Source: an uncultured Veillonella sp. (GTDB lineage Bacteria; Bacillota; Negativicutes; Veillonellales; Veillonellaceae). Taken from it: 5,785 nt of DNA. The notes beneath the pieces are model-generated. The model was given only the letters and a program-made list of their open reading frames with translations, was not told the DNA's origin and ran no database searches. A program made the position numbers and the translations under genes. Numbering within the stretch: the stretch's first letter is position 1; the number at the start of each line of letters is the position of its first letter. The DNA lies in NCBI GenBank assembly GCA_934216375.1, contig CAKQBP010000095.1, forward strand, positions 1-5,785, in the 5' to 3' direction. This document shows, in pieces, positions 1 through 5,214 of this stretch.

Positions 1-1
1 G

Positions 2-82
2 CTCTTTACCTGTCAACGCTCCGTATATGATATGGCTCAATCTATTATGGGCATCGATTGCCATAGATTGAGTCGTAGCTAA
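2..82 (+). other. Possible 3' end of an upstream gene (unresolved)
   Basis: A plus-strand frame is open from the window edge to a TAA at 80-82, giving about 26 residues that I do not recognise. A second plus frame (3-71, ending TGA) and a minus frame (ATG at 64 reading off the left edge, no visible Shine-Dalgarno) are also open, so the choice is not secure. The plus reading ending at 82 is preferred because a terminator-like hairpin follows at 135-176 and the next gene is on the same strand. The segment may also be non-coding, since much of it is occupied by a stem-loop. Confidence 0.25.
36..72. repeat. Bulged inverted repeat / stem-loop
   Basis: CTCAATCTAT (36-45) pairs perfectly with ATAGATTGAG (63-72), and inside it GGCA (50-53) pairs with TGCC (59-62), leaving a four-base bulge (46-49) and a five-base loop TCGAT. 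This gives 14 paired bases. There is no T-run after it on either side, so it is not a standard intrinsic terminator. It lies just before the possible stop codon at 80-82. Confidence 0.5.
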
Positions 83-134
83 ATGAATTTCAGACTTGAA
101 TTAAAGACTCAGTCAAATTAAAGTGGTAATGAAA

Positions 135-176
135 TAATAATCCCTGTGGAGGCATATGCTTTCACAGGGATTATTA
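135..176. terminator. Terminator-like hairpin upstream of hemE
   Basis: A perfect 14-bp stem, TAATAATCCCTGTG (135-148) with CACAGGGATTATTA (163-176), closes a 14-base loop that contains the palindrome GCATATGC. AT-rich tracts lie on both sides. The minus-strand tail (TTATTATTTCATT) is more T-rich than the plus-strand tail, so it could work in either direction. It probably isolates the haem operon from the transcription unit to the left. Confidence 0.6.
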
Positions 177-208
177 AAGAATAAATAATGTAAGTGATTG
201 TAACCAAA

Positions 209-246
209 GTAACTGTTTTAGTTACCATAGTGTGTTAGTATACATT
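209..246 (+). promoter_or_regulatory. Candidate hemE promoter with a GTAACT/AGTTAC dyad
   Basis: GTAACT (209-214) and AGTTAC (220-225) form a perfect 6-bp dyad with a 5-base spacer, and an extra GTAAC copy lies at 200-204. Downstream is an extended -10-like element, TGT-TAGTAT (233-241), which would start transcription near 248 and give a leader of about 20 bases before hemE. The dyad would fall in the -35/spacer region, where a repressor or activator could bind. No factor is recognised from the sequence, and the -35 match is poor. Confidence 0.35.
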
Positions 247-268
247 TAGAACGAAAGGGGTTGAGTAC

Positions 269-1312
269 TTGAACACAGCTTATTTGGACATGATCCAAGG
301 GAAGAACCCTGGTGTAACGCCTGTGTGGTATATGCGTCAAGCTGGTCGTAGCCAAGCGGAATATCGCAAAATCAAAGAGAAATATTCATTATTTGAAATT
401 ACAAAAGAGCCCGAGTTATGTGCTCGTGTTACGGAATTACCTGTTAAGGAATACGGCGTTGATGCGGCGATTCTCTACAAAGATATCATGAGCCCAATGG
501 TGGCTATGAATGTAAATGTTGAGCTCAAGGCTGGTGTGGGTCCTGTGTTTAGCACGCCTATCCGTTCTATGGCTGATGTAGAGGCTCTAGATTCCTTTGA
601 TCCTACCAAGGTAGAGTATATCGGTAAAACGATTACACTCTTAACATCTGGCATGCTCGACGTGCCACTCATTGGTTTTTGTGGTGCGCCGTTTACGATT
701 GCATCCTACCTTATCGAAGGGGGACCAACGAAGAACTACAATAAGACTCGTGGCATGCTCATCGGTGCTCCTCGTGTGTGGAATGCATTGATGACTAAAT
801 TGGCGGATATGTCCATTGCGTACTTATCCATGCAAGCTGAAGCGGGTGCCAATGCACTTCAAATCTTCGACTCTTGGGTAGGGGCTGTTAATGCAGATCA
901 GTATAAACAAGGGATTTACCCTCATATGGAGCGAATCATTAAGGCTGTAAAAGCTAAATATCCTCATTTACCTATAGCGATGAATGGCGTTGGCACTGAC
1001 CATTTGGTGTCTATTTGGTCTCATTTGCCATTAGACGTAATTGCCCTTGATTGGCGTAGTTCCATTGTTATGGCGAATGAACGGGGTGTAACGCAAACCG
1101 TGCAAGGTAACTTAGATCCAGCGTATCTGTTCGGGGACGAAAAAACATTGGCTCGCGAAGTAGATCGTATCTTGCTCGAAGGAGTTCGCTACGGGCGCCA
1201 TATCTTCAATTTAGGTCATGGCGTATTCCCAGAGGCAGATCCTCAAAAACTTCATTGGCTTACTGATTATGTACATGAACGTAGTCGTGAACTTTGGGCT
1301 CAAGAGGGATAA
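269..1312 (+). CDS. hemE: Uroporphyrinogen decarboxylase (HemE)
   Basis: This cytoplasmic enzyme removes the four acetate carboxyls of uroporphyrinogen III to give coproporphyrinogen III, the last step common to the haem branches. At 347 residues it has normal family length. The UroD signature PVWYMRQAGR is at residues 18-27, the catalytic-type Asp is D72 in YKDIM, the second signature reads GFCGAPFT (136-143), and Y147, FDSW (200-203), QGNLDP and NLGHG with H317 are all present. Two motifs differ slightly from the common form: Phe in place of Trp in GFxGxPWT, and YKDI where FSDI is usual. The TTG start at 269 is supported by AAAGGGG at 254-260 with an 8-base spacing and by the N-terminal length. 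It is the first gene of a hemE-hemH-hemG operon, with hemH starting 4 bases after its stop. Confidence 0.97.
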   Translation: MNTAYLDMIQGKNPGVTPVWYMRQAGRSQAEYRKIKEKYSLFEITKEPELCARVTELPVKEYGVDAAILYKDIMSPMVAMNVNVELKAGVGPVFSTPIRSMADVEALDSFDPTKVEYIGKTITLLTSGMLDVPLIGFCGAPFTIASYLIEGGPTKNYNKTRGMLIGAPRVWNALMTKLADMSIAYLSMQAEAGANALQIFDSWVGAVNADQYKQGIYPHMERIIKAVKAKYPHLPIAMNGVGTDHLVSIWSHLPLDVIALDWRSSIVMANERGVTQTVQGNLDPAYLFGDEKTLAREVDRILLEGVRYGRHIFNLGHGVFPEADPQKLHWLTDYVHERSRELWAQEG

Positions 1313-1316
1313 ACAA

Positions 1317-2216
1317 GTGAACGTAGAAAAAAAAGGATTATTATTCCTGTCTTATGGTAGCCCTTCAAGTAAGGATGATTTAGTACCCTATATGACGAGT
1401 ATTCGTCGTGGTCGTGTACCAACGGAAGAAGAGATTGCTAATCTTACTAAGCGTTATGATACAATCGGTCAATGGGAAAATGTTGAACTTCAAACTATGG
1501 CAGAGTGCCAATATAAAACCTTGCTTACTCTGTTGCCAACTATGCCTTCCGCTATTGGTTTTTTACACATGAAACCATCCATTGCAGATGCAGTTGACTC
1601 CTTAGTTCAGCAAGGTGTGGAGCATATTATCGCTATTGTAACGGCTCCATTCTTCACCGCTCTCGGTACCGGGGCTTATGAAAAACAAGTACAAGCAGCT
1701 ATTTCAAATTATGATAATGTGACATTCGACTTTATCCGTTCATGGTGGGATCAACCAACTTTCAAGGAATACTGGGTAAAAGCAGTTTCAAATTGTGTGA
1801 ATATTAATAAAGATTTATTTGTTATTTTTAGTGCTCACAGTATACCTCTTATCAATAATCATGGTGGCGATTCGTATGCGTTAGCTTTAGAGGAAAGCGC
1901 CAAAGAGATTGCTGAACATTGTAAATTACCGAAATGGACTGTGGCGTGGCAAAGTGCAGCTCCTCATGGACAATGGTTGGGCCCTACTGTAGAGGATGCT
2001 ATCAACGAAGCCTTACAAACTGGTGCTGATCGCATTGTTTTTGTACCATTTGGATTTGTAAGCAATCACGTTGAGGTATTGTACGATAATGATGTGGAGT
2101 GTAAAGAACTCGTTGAAGCAAAGGGCGCAACATATATGCGTGCACCCATGCCAAATTGTAATGAAACATTTTTACAAGCAATGGCGAGTGCAATAATAGA
2201 AAGGATTCATTCGTGA
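1317..2216 (+). CDS. hemH: Ferrochelatase, coproporphyrin type (HemH/CpfC)
   Basis: It inserts ferrous iron into a porphyrin, and by its Bacillus-like sequence the substrate is probably coproporphyrin III. The protein has 299 residues, the length of the short soluble bacterial ferrochelatases. Visible landmarks are LSYGSP with Y13, IRRGR (29-33), SAHSIP with H174, and HVEVLYDND with E253, matching the Tyr, His and Glu of the B. subtilis active site. The usual GGxSPL segment is missing; GQWENV (51-56) stands there. The frame is open further upstream (to an ATG at 1218, inside hemE), but the GTG at 1317 is chosen because AGAGGG (1303-1308) lies 8 bases before it and homology begins there. An A8 run covers codons 4-6. 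The stop overlaps the start of the next gene, so translation is probably coupled. Confidence 0.96.
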   Translation: MNVEKKGLLFLSYGSPSSKDDLVPYMTSIRRGRVPTEEEIANLTKRYDTIGQWENVELQTMAECQYKTLLTLLPTMPSAIGFLHMKPSIADAVDSLVQQGVEHIIAIVTAPFFTALGTGAYEKQVQAAISNYDNVTFDFIRSWWDQPTFKEYWVKAVSNCVNINKDLFVIFSAHSIPLINNHGGDSYALALEESAKEIAEHCKLPKWTVAWQSAAPHGQWLGPTVEDAINEALQTGADRIVFVPFGFVSNHVEVLYDNDVECKELVEAKGATYMRAPMPNCNETFLQAMASAIIERIHS

Positions 2217-3829
2217 ACGTAACAATTGTGGGCGGTGGCTTAACAGGGCTAACAGCGGCTTATTATCTAGGTCATGCAAAGCCAGAATGGACCATTACTC
2301 TTTATGAACAAGCACCACGATTTGGTGGGAAAATACAAACGCAACATGTGGATGACTTCGTAGTGGAACTCGGTCCTGACTCCTATTTGGGTCGTAAAAC
2401 AGAAATGACAGATCTTGTGCATGATCTTGGGCTAGGGGATACCCTTGTGTCTAATGAAACAGGCCAAGCCTTTGTATATGATAAGGGTTCTATCCACCCA
2501 ATTCCAGGCGGCTCCATCATGGGCATTCCTACGGAAATGATGCCCTTTGTGAAAGCAACGCTCATTTCTTGGTCTGGTAAATTGCGTGCGGGTTTAGATT
2601 ATTTTAAGAAACCATACCAACTCGATGAAAATGGTGATGTATCCATTGGTCATTTCTTCAAATACCATTTAGGTCAAGAAATGATGGATAAACTTATCGA
2701 GCCCTTATTAGCGGGTATCTATGGTGGGGATATTTATAAAATTAGTCTATTGTCGACATTCCCTCATTTTATTCAAGTAGAACAAAAATATGGGAACATG
2801 GTAAAAGGTATGATGGCCGCTAAGATGAGTCATTCCAAAGCAGGTGTCTCTAAAGCAGCTAAAGATGCTGTAGCAGAAGGCGATGTGCCTCGTGCTGGTA
2901 AAGGTACTATGACAGATTGTCAATTTGAAAGCCACGAAGCAAAGTCTAGTCAAGCTAATTTTGCTAGTAATCGTGCAAGCAGTTCTAACCATGTAACAAA
3001 GACTAGTTCAAATCATCAGTCTGCTAAGGCGCAAACGGATATGGAAAGTCGGAAGGGAACAGCGGCTCAATCCGGTATGTTTCGTCAATTGACAGGCGGC
3101 CTTGAAAGCGTGATTACCGCTATCGTTGAGGCTATGCCTAGTAATGTACACTTGCATACAGGTACACTAGTTTCTGATATTCGATATGTTGATGGTGTGT
3201 ATGCAATCGATGTGGTTAATCAGTGTAACGATTCTTGTGGTCGTCAATCTATGGCAGATCATGTGATTATTAGTACGCCGCCGGCAACGTATAGACAATG
3301 GTTTAAGGATGATCAGGGTTTTGACTTTTTGCGTTCCATGGAGCAATCTAGCTGTGCCATTGCTATTATGTCTTTTGATAAAAGCACCTTTGATGGTGAC
3401 CTCAAGGGATCAGGTTTGCTCATTACTAGAAACACAGATACGCCTCTTACAGCGTGTACTATTCTTAATCAAAAATGGCCTCAAACAACGCCAGATGATA
3501 AGGTGGTGTTACGCGTCTTTATCGGTAAGCCTGGCAATGACGTGGTAGAACGACTCAGCGAAGAGGAACTTTCAGAATTGGCAGTCAAAGAAATTCAACA
3601 TATCATGGGTTTCTCTGTCAAACCAGAGTGGGTGCGCATCAATCGCCTCATTCACTGTATGCCTCAATATAATGTAGGCCATCGCGCAGGCATTAAAGCT
3701 GTTCGTGAACATGTGGCAGAGCATTATCCCAATTTACACCTCATTGGTACGCCCTTTGATGGCATTGGAATCCCTGATGGTGTAAAACAAGCAAAAGAAC
3801 TGGTAGAAAAACTTGTGAATGACAAGTAA
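2213..3829 (+). CDS. hemG: FAD-dependent coproporphyrinogen III / protoporphyrinogen oxidase (HemG, HemY, CgoX)
   Basis: It oxidises coproporphyrinogen III to coproporphyrin III by six electrons, classically with O2 as acceptor, and feeds HemH. The N-terminal FAD fold shows VGGGLTGL (6-13, the GxGxxG dinucleotide loop) with E32 at the end of the second strand, then GGKIQT and ELGPDSYL. The C-terminal flavin motif is GIGIPDG (517-523). At 538 residues it is well above the roughly 470 of the B. subtilis enzyme. The excess lies between GNMVKGM (194-200) and FRQLTGGL (290-297), where a Ser/Ala/Lys/Thr/Asn-rich, low-complexity segment replaces a short linker. The reading frame through the insertion is intact. 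The GTG start lies in a GTGA overlap with the hemH stop, with AGAAAGGA at 2198-2205. This is the unrelated counterpart of the flavodoxin-like E. coli HemG, not its homologue. Confidence 0.95.
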   Translation: MNVTIVGGGLTGLTAAYYLGHAKPEWTITLYEQAPRFGGKIQTQHVDDFVVELGPDSYLGRKTEMTDLVHDLGLGDTLVSNETGQAFVYDKGSIHPIPGGSIMGIPTEMMPFVKATLISWSGKLRAGLDYFKKPYQLDENGDVSIGHFFKYHLGQEMMDKLIEPLLAGIYGGDIYKISLLSTFPHFIQVEQKYGNMVKGMMAAKMSHSKAGVSKAAKDAVAEGDVPRAGKGTMTDCQFESHEAKSSQANFASNRASSSNHVTKTSSNHQSAKAQTDMESRKGTAAQSGMFRQLTGGLESVITAIVEAMPSNVHLHTGTLVSDIRYVDGVYAIDVVNQCNDSCGRQSMADHVIISTPPATYRQWFKDDQGFDFLRSMEQSSCAIAIMSFDKSTFDGDLKGSGLLITRNTDTPLTACTILNQKWPQTTPDDKVVLRVFIGKPGNDVVERLSEEELSELAVKEIQHIMGFSVKPEWVRINRLIHCMPQYNVGHRAGIKAVREHVAEHYPNLHLIGTPFDGIGIPDGVKQAKELVEKLVNDK

Positions 3830-3955
3830 AATAGTGACTTGCTTAAAAGAGTTAGTATAGTATTAAGAGCTATAGGATTATCCTCAGCATAAAAGTAGAA
3901 GTTTAGTCTTAACTAAAGAATGTACTAATAAAAAATCTCAATAGAAACTAAATTG

Positions 3956-3994
3956 AAAAGACTCTATATGCTATAATAGTAAGTGGAGTCTTTT
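3956..3994 (+). terminator. Inverted repeat after hemG, possible weak terminator
   Basis: AAAAGACTC (3956-3964) and GAGTCTTTT (3986-3994) form a perfect 9-bp stem with a 21-base loop, and the 3' arm ends in TTTT. It is the only terminator-like structure between hemG and hemQ. The long loop makes it weak, and it encloses a promoter -10 element, so it may instead be an operator. Confidence 0.35.
3969..3977 (+). promoter_or_regulatory. Extended -10 promoter P1 for hemQ, inside an inverted repeat
   Basis: TGCTATAAT is a perfect extended -10 hexamer. A TTGAAA lies at 3953-3958, but only 13 bases away, so recognition would rest on the TGn extension. Transcription would start near 3984, at the right arm of the surrounding inverted repeat, giving a leader of about 75 bases to hemQ. 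Confidence 0.5.
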
Positions 3995-4027
3995 GATTTC
4001 CTTAGTTATATAGATACATTATTATTT

Positions 4028-4036
4028 TGATATAAT
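4028..4036 (+). promoter_or_regulatory. Extended -10 promoter P2 for hemQ
   Basis: TGATATAAT is a second perfect extended -10 match, with no good -35. A start near 4043 would leave a leader of only about 17 bases, just enough to hold the Shine-Dalgarno. P1 and P2 together suggest hemQ is transcribed apart from the hemE-hemH-hemG operon. Confidence 0.45.
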
Positions 4037-4046
4037 CACCGTAGAT

Positions 4047-4053
4047 AGGAGTG
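4047..4053 (+). promoter_or_regulatory. hemQ ribosome-binding site
   Basis: AGGAGTG lies 6 bases before the ATG at 4060. It decides the start: the GTG at 4051, in the same frame, is part of this site and so is unlikely to be the initiator. Confidence 0.75.
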
Positions 4054-4059
4054 ATCATA

Positions 4060-4791
4060 ATGGGAAAAGCAATCCCTACAGTAGAAGGTTGGCATAGCCA
4101 ACACATGGTATTCGCCATGGATTTCAGCGCATGGAACTGCTTCACAGAGGATGAAAAAGCAGCAGCGCGCAATGAATTAAAAGCATTCTTAGCAGACCTT
4201 GAAGCTAAACATCAAGCTAAAGAAGGAAGTTATGCATTCTATGATTGTAATGGAGCAAAAGGGGACTTAATCCTATGGATTCTTGGTCCATCCCTTGAAT
4301 ACTTGGCGCAAGTAGAACGCAAATTCCGCCGCCTTGCCATTGCAAGCGTATTAGTACAAACATACTCTTATACATCTGTAACAGAAGTAAGCACCTATGT
4401 TAAGGCTAAACTCGATACAGAGGAAGTTAACCAAAAACTATATCCTCATGTACCTCGCGATAAATATATCTGTTTTTATAATATGAGTAAAAAACGCGAA
4501 GGTGATGATAATTGGTTCATGCTACCACCACAAGAACGCGGAGCATTGATGAAGTCTCATGGTGAACTTGGTAAAACATACTTGGACGTTTTATCTGAAT
4601 TCACCACAGGTGGCTGTGGCTTAGATGACTGGGAATGGGGTATTACCATCTTCAGTAACGACGACATCCAATTCAAAAAAATCGTATATGATATGCGCTT
4701 TGAAGTAGCCAGTGCAAAATACGGCATCTTCAGCGACTTCTACGTTGGTACCATCATCGACGACGCACTACTAGAAGAAATCTTTGGATAA
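4060..4791 (+). CDS. hemQ: Coprohaem decarboxylase (HemQ/ChdC, chlorite dismutase family)
   Basis: It converts coprohaem to haem b by two oxidative decarboxylations of propionates, with H2O2 as oxidant, the final step of the coproporphyrin-dependent pathway. The product has 243 residues, close to the usual 250 or so. It matches Bacillus HemQ over most of its length: DGW-like EGWHSQH near the N-terminus, KYICFYNMSKKR with Y140 at the catalytic tyrosine position, K144, MKSHG with H167 as the proximal haem ligand, then DDWEWGITIFS, QFKKIVYDMRF and ASAKYG. By alignment from memory with the Listeria enzyme, two haem-pocket residues differ: K126 stands for Arg133 and E180 for Gln187. The ATG at 4060 is preferred over the in-frame GTG at 4051. 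It follows hemG by 230 bases and has its own promoters and terminator. Confidence 0.95.
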   Translation: MGKAIPTVEGWHSQHMVFAMDFSAWNCFTEDEKAAARNELKAFLADLEAKHQAKEGSYAFYDCNGAKGDLILWILGPSLEYLAQVERKFRRLAIASVLVQTYSYTSVTEVSTYVKAKLDTEEVNQKLYPHVPRDKYICFYNMSKKREGDDNWFMLPPQERGALMKSHGELGKTYLDVLSEFTTGGCGLDDWEWGITIFSNDDIQFKKIVYDMRFEVASAKYGIFSDFYVGTIIDDALLEEIFG

Positions 4792-4795
4792 TAAA

Positions 4796-4823
4796 AAGAG
4801 CCTGCATTGCAGGCTCTTCTTTA
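4796..4823 (+). terminator. Strong intrinsic terminator after hemQ
   Basis: AAGAGCCTGC (4796-4805) pairs perfectly with GCAGGCTCTT (4809-4818) around the loop ATT, and is followed by CTTTATTATTTA. It begins 4 bases after the hemQ stop. The minus strand also ends in TTTTTATTAT, so it could stop leftward transcription too. Confidence 0.92.
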
Positions 4824-4836
4824 TTATTTAATTCAT

Positions 4837-4872
4837 ATATATCGATAAATAACTGCTTATTGTATCGTATAT
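4837..4872. repeat. Imperfect AT-rich dyad upstream of the toxin promoter
   Basis: The left arm ATATATCGATAAATAA (4837-4852) mirrors the right arm TTATTGTATCGTATAT (4857-4872) except for one unpaired base in each arm; the centre is CTGC. The right arm overlaps the -35 of the promoter at 4860-4888, which would suit an operator. The AT-rich composition makes chance similarity possible. Confidence 0.35.
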
Positions 4873-4888
4873 TTGTTCAATTTATAAT
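4860..4888 (+). promoter_or_regulatory. Promoter of the small toxin gene
   Basis: TTGTAT (4860-4865) and a perfect TATAAT (4883-4888) are 17 bases apart. Transcription would start near 4895 and give a 5' leader of about 50 bases before the toxin ATG. Confidence 0.7.
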
Positions 4889-4916
4889 GTTGTTAAGGTA
4901 GTCGGCGAGGTTGGGC

Positions 4917-4938
4917 CTCTCTTCGTTATAGAAGGGGG
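4917..4938 (+). promoter_or_regulatory. Leader hairpin that can hide the toxin Shine-Dalgarno
   Basis: CCTCTCTTC ends pair as follows: 4917-4924 with 4931-4938 gives 8 pairs, two of them G-U, around the loop GTTATA. The 3' arm contains GAAGGGGG, most of the Shine-Dalgarno (4932-4940, AAGGGGGTG). A competing 4-bp hairpin, GAGG (4907-4910) with CCTC (4916-4919), uses the same bases and would free the site. Masked ribosome-binding sites are a known trait of type I toxin mRNAs. Confidence 0.5.
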
Positions 4939-4945
4939 TGAGCTT

Positions 4946-5047
4946 ATGAGTGACTTTGAACTTATTACAGTTATTACTGGAATCTTGACGCTAGTCATTT
5001 CCTTTGGAGCACTTATAGCGCTTATTTGCCTCACAAAAAGCAAATAG
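4946..5047 (+). CDS. Small hydrophobic peptide, putative type I (holin-like) toxin
   Basis: The ORF encodes 33 residues: a short polar start (MSDFE), one hydrophobic segment of about 24 residues (6-29, rich in Ile, Leu, Val with Gly12 and Gly21) and a basic tail (TKSK). This is the layout of the holin-like toxins of Firmicutes type I toxin-antitoxin systems, which insert in the inner membrane and depolarise it when overproduced. The ATG has an unusually strong Shine-Dalgarno, AAGGGGGTG at 4932-4940. It has its own promoter at 4860-4888 and a convergent minus-strand promoter at 5151-5179, as expected for an antisense-controlled toxin. It could instead be a benign small membrane protein; assignment rests on size, composition and context and not on a family search. 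Confidence 0.7.
   Translation: MSDFELITVITGILTLVISFGALIALICLTKSK
5023..5046. repeat. Inverted repeat at the end of the toxin gene
   Basis: TATTTGC (5023-5029) pairs with GCAAATA (5040-5046) around a 10-base loop, covering the last codons of the toxin and its stop. On the antisense strand the stem can be lengthened by two pairs past one bulged base. It may stabilise the toxin mRNA end or mark the 3' part of the antisense RNA, but no U-run follows on either strand. Confidence 0.4.
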
Positions 5048-5144
5048 CCCTCCGTTACCAAGTGTAATTAGATAAACAGAAAGGCCATTTCTTAGATAAT
5101 TAGTTTTTGAGATGCGCCTGACGTTCCTACTCGTCTGACTATCT
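5040..5144 (-). ncRNA. Putative antisense RNA antitoxin
   Basis: A minus-strand promoter (5151-5179) would start an RNA near 5144 that runs leftward through the toxin 3' untranslated region and towards its last codons. By analogy with known type I systems it would pair with the toxin mRNA to block translation or trigger RNase III cleavage. It has no evident ORF. The left end given is a guess, because no clear leftward terminator is visible. Confidence 0.45.
5065..5108 (+). terminator. Possible weak terminator of the toxin mRNA
   Basis: TAATTA at 5065-5070 and 5097-5102 can pair, with an inner AGAAA (5078-5082) to TTTCT (5088-5092) hairpin, and TTTTT follows at 5104-5108. The stem is AT-rich and interrupted, so read-through to the stronger hairpin at 5189 is likely. 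Confidence 0.3.
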
Positions 5145-5150
5145 ATTTAT

Positions 5151-5179
5151 ATTATAGAGATAAAGGTATATATCGTCAA
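5151..5179 (-). promoter_or_regulatory. Strong minus-strand promoter for the antisense RNA
   Basis: Read on the minus strand, TTGACG (5179-5174) and a perfect TATAAT (5156-5151) are separated by exactly 17 bases, an almost consensus housekeeping promoter and the best in the window. It points at the toxin gene and has no protein-coding gene of its own downstream. Confidence 0.72.
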
Positions 5180-5188
5180 ATTAGAATG

Positions 5189-5214
5189 AATGGACTGCCT
5201 TGCAGTCCATTTTT
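5189..5214 (+). terminator. Intrinsic terminator downstream of the toxin locus
   Basis: AATGGACTGC (5189-5198) pairs perfectly with GCAGTCCATT (5202-5211) around CTT, and the plus strand continues TTTC. The T-run points to rightward termination, probably of the toxin transcript of about 320 bases from 4895. Confidence 0.82.

Noticed and set aside
99..123. Direct repeat AATTAAAG at 99-106 and 116-123
   Set aside because: Short and AT-rich; expected by chance in this composition and not tied to any other signal.
1218..1316. Upstream extension of hemH into hemE (ATG at 1218)
   Set aside because: It would overlap 95 bases of hemE, has no ribosome-binding site and adds residues with no ferrochelatase likeness; the GTG at 1317 has a good Shine-Dalgarno and correct length.
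1317..1325. GTGAACGTA occurring at the hemH start, the hemG start and 5465-5473
   Set aside because: The first two encode the same M-N-V start and the third is part of the narK-end hairpin; the shared nine bases look coincidental.
2747..2992. 81-residue minus-strand ORF opposite hemG
   Set aside because: It is antisense to the coding insertion, with no promoter or ribosome-binding site; it probably only reflects the unusual composition there.
3309..3548. 79-residue plus-strand ORF inside hemG
   Set aside because: It is out of frame within well-conserved hemG sequence, has no ribosome-binding site and resembles nothing known.
4051..4059. GTG start of hemQ at 4051
   Set aside because: This GTG is part of the AGGAGTG Shine-Dalgarno that serves the ATG at 4060.
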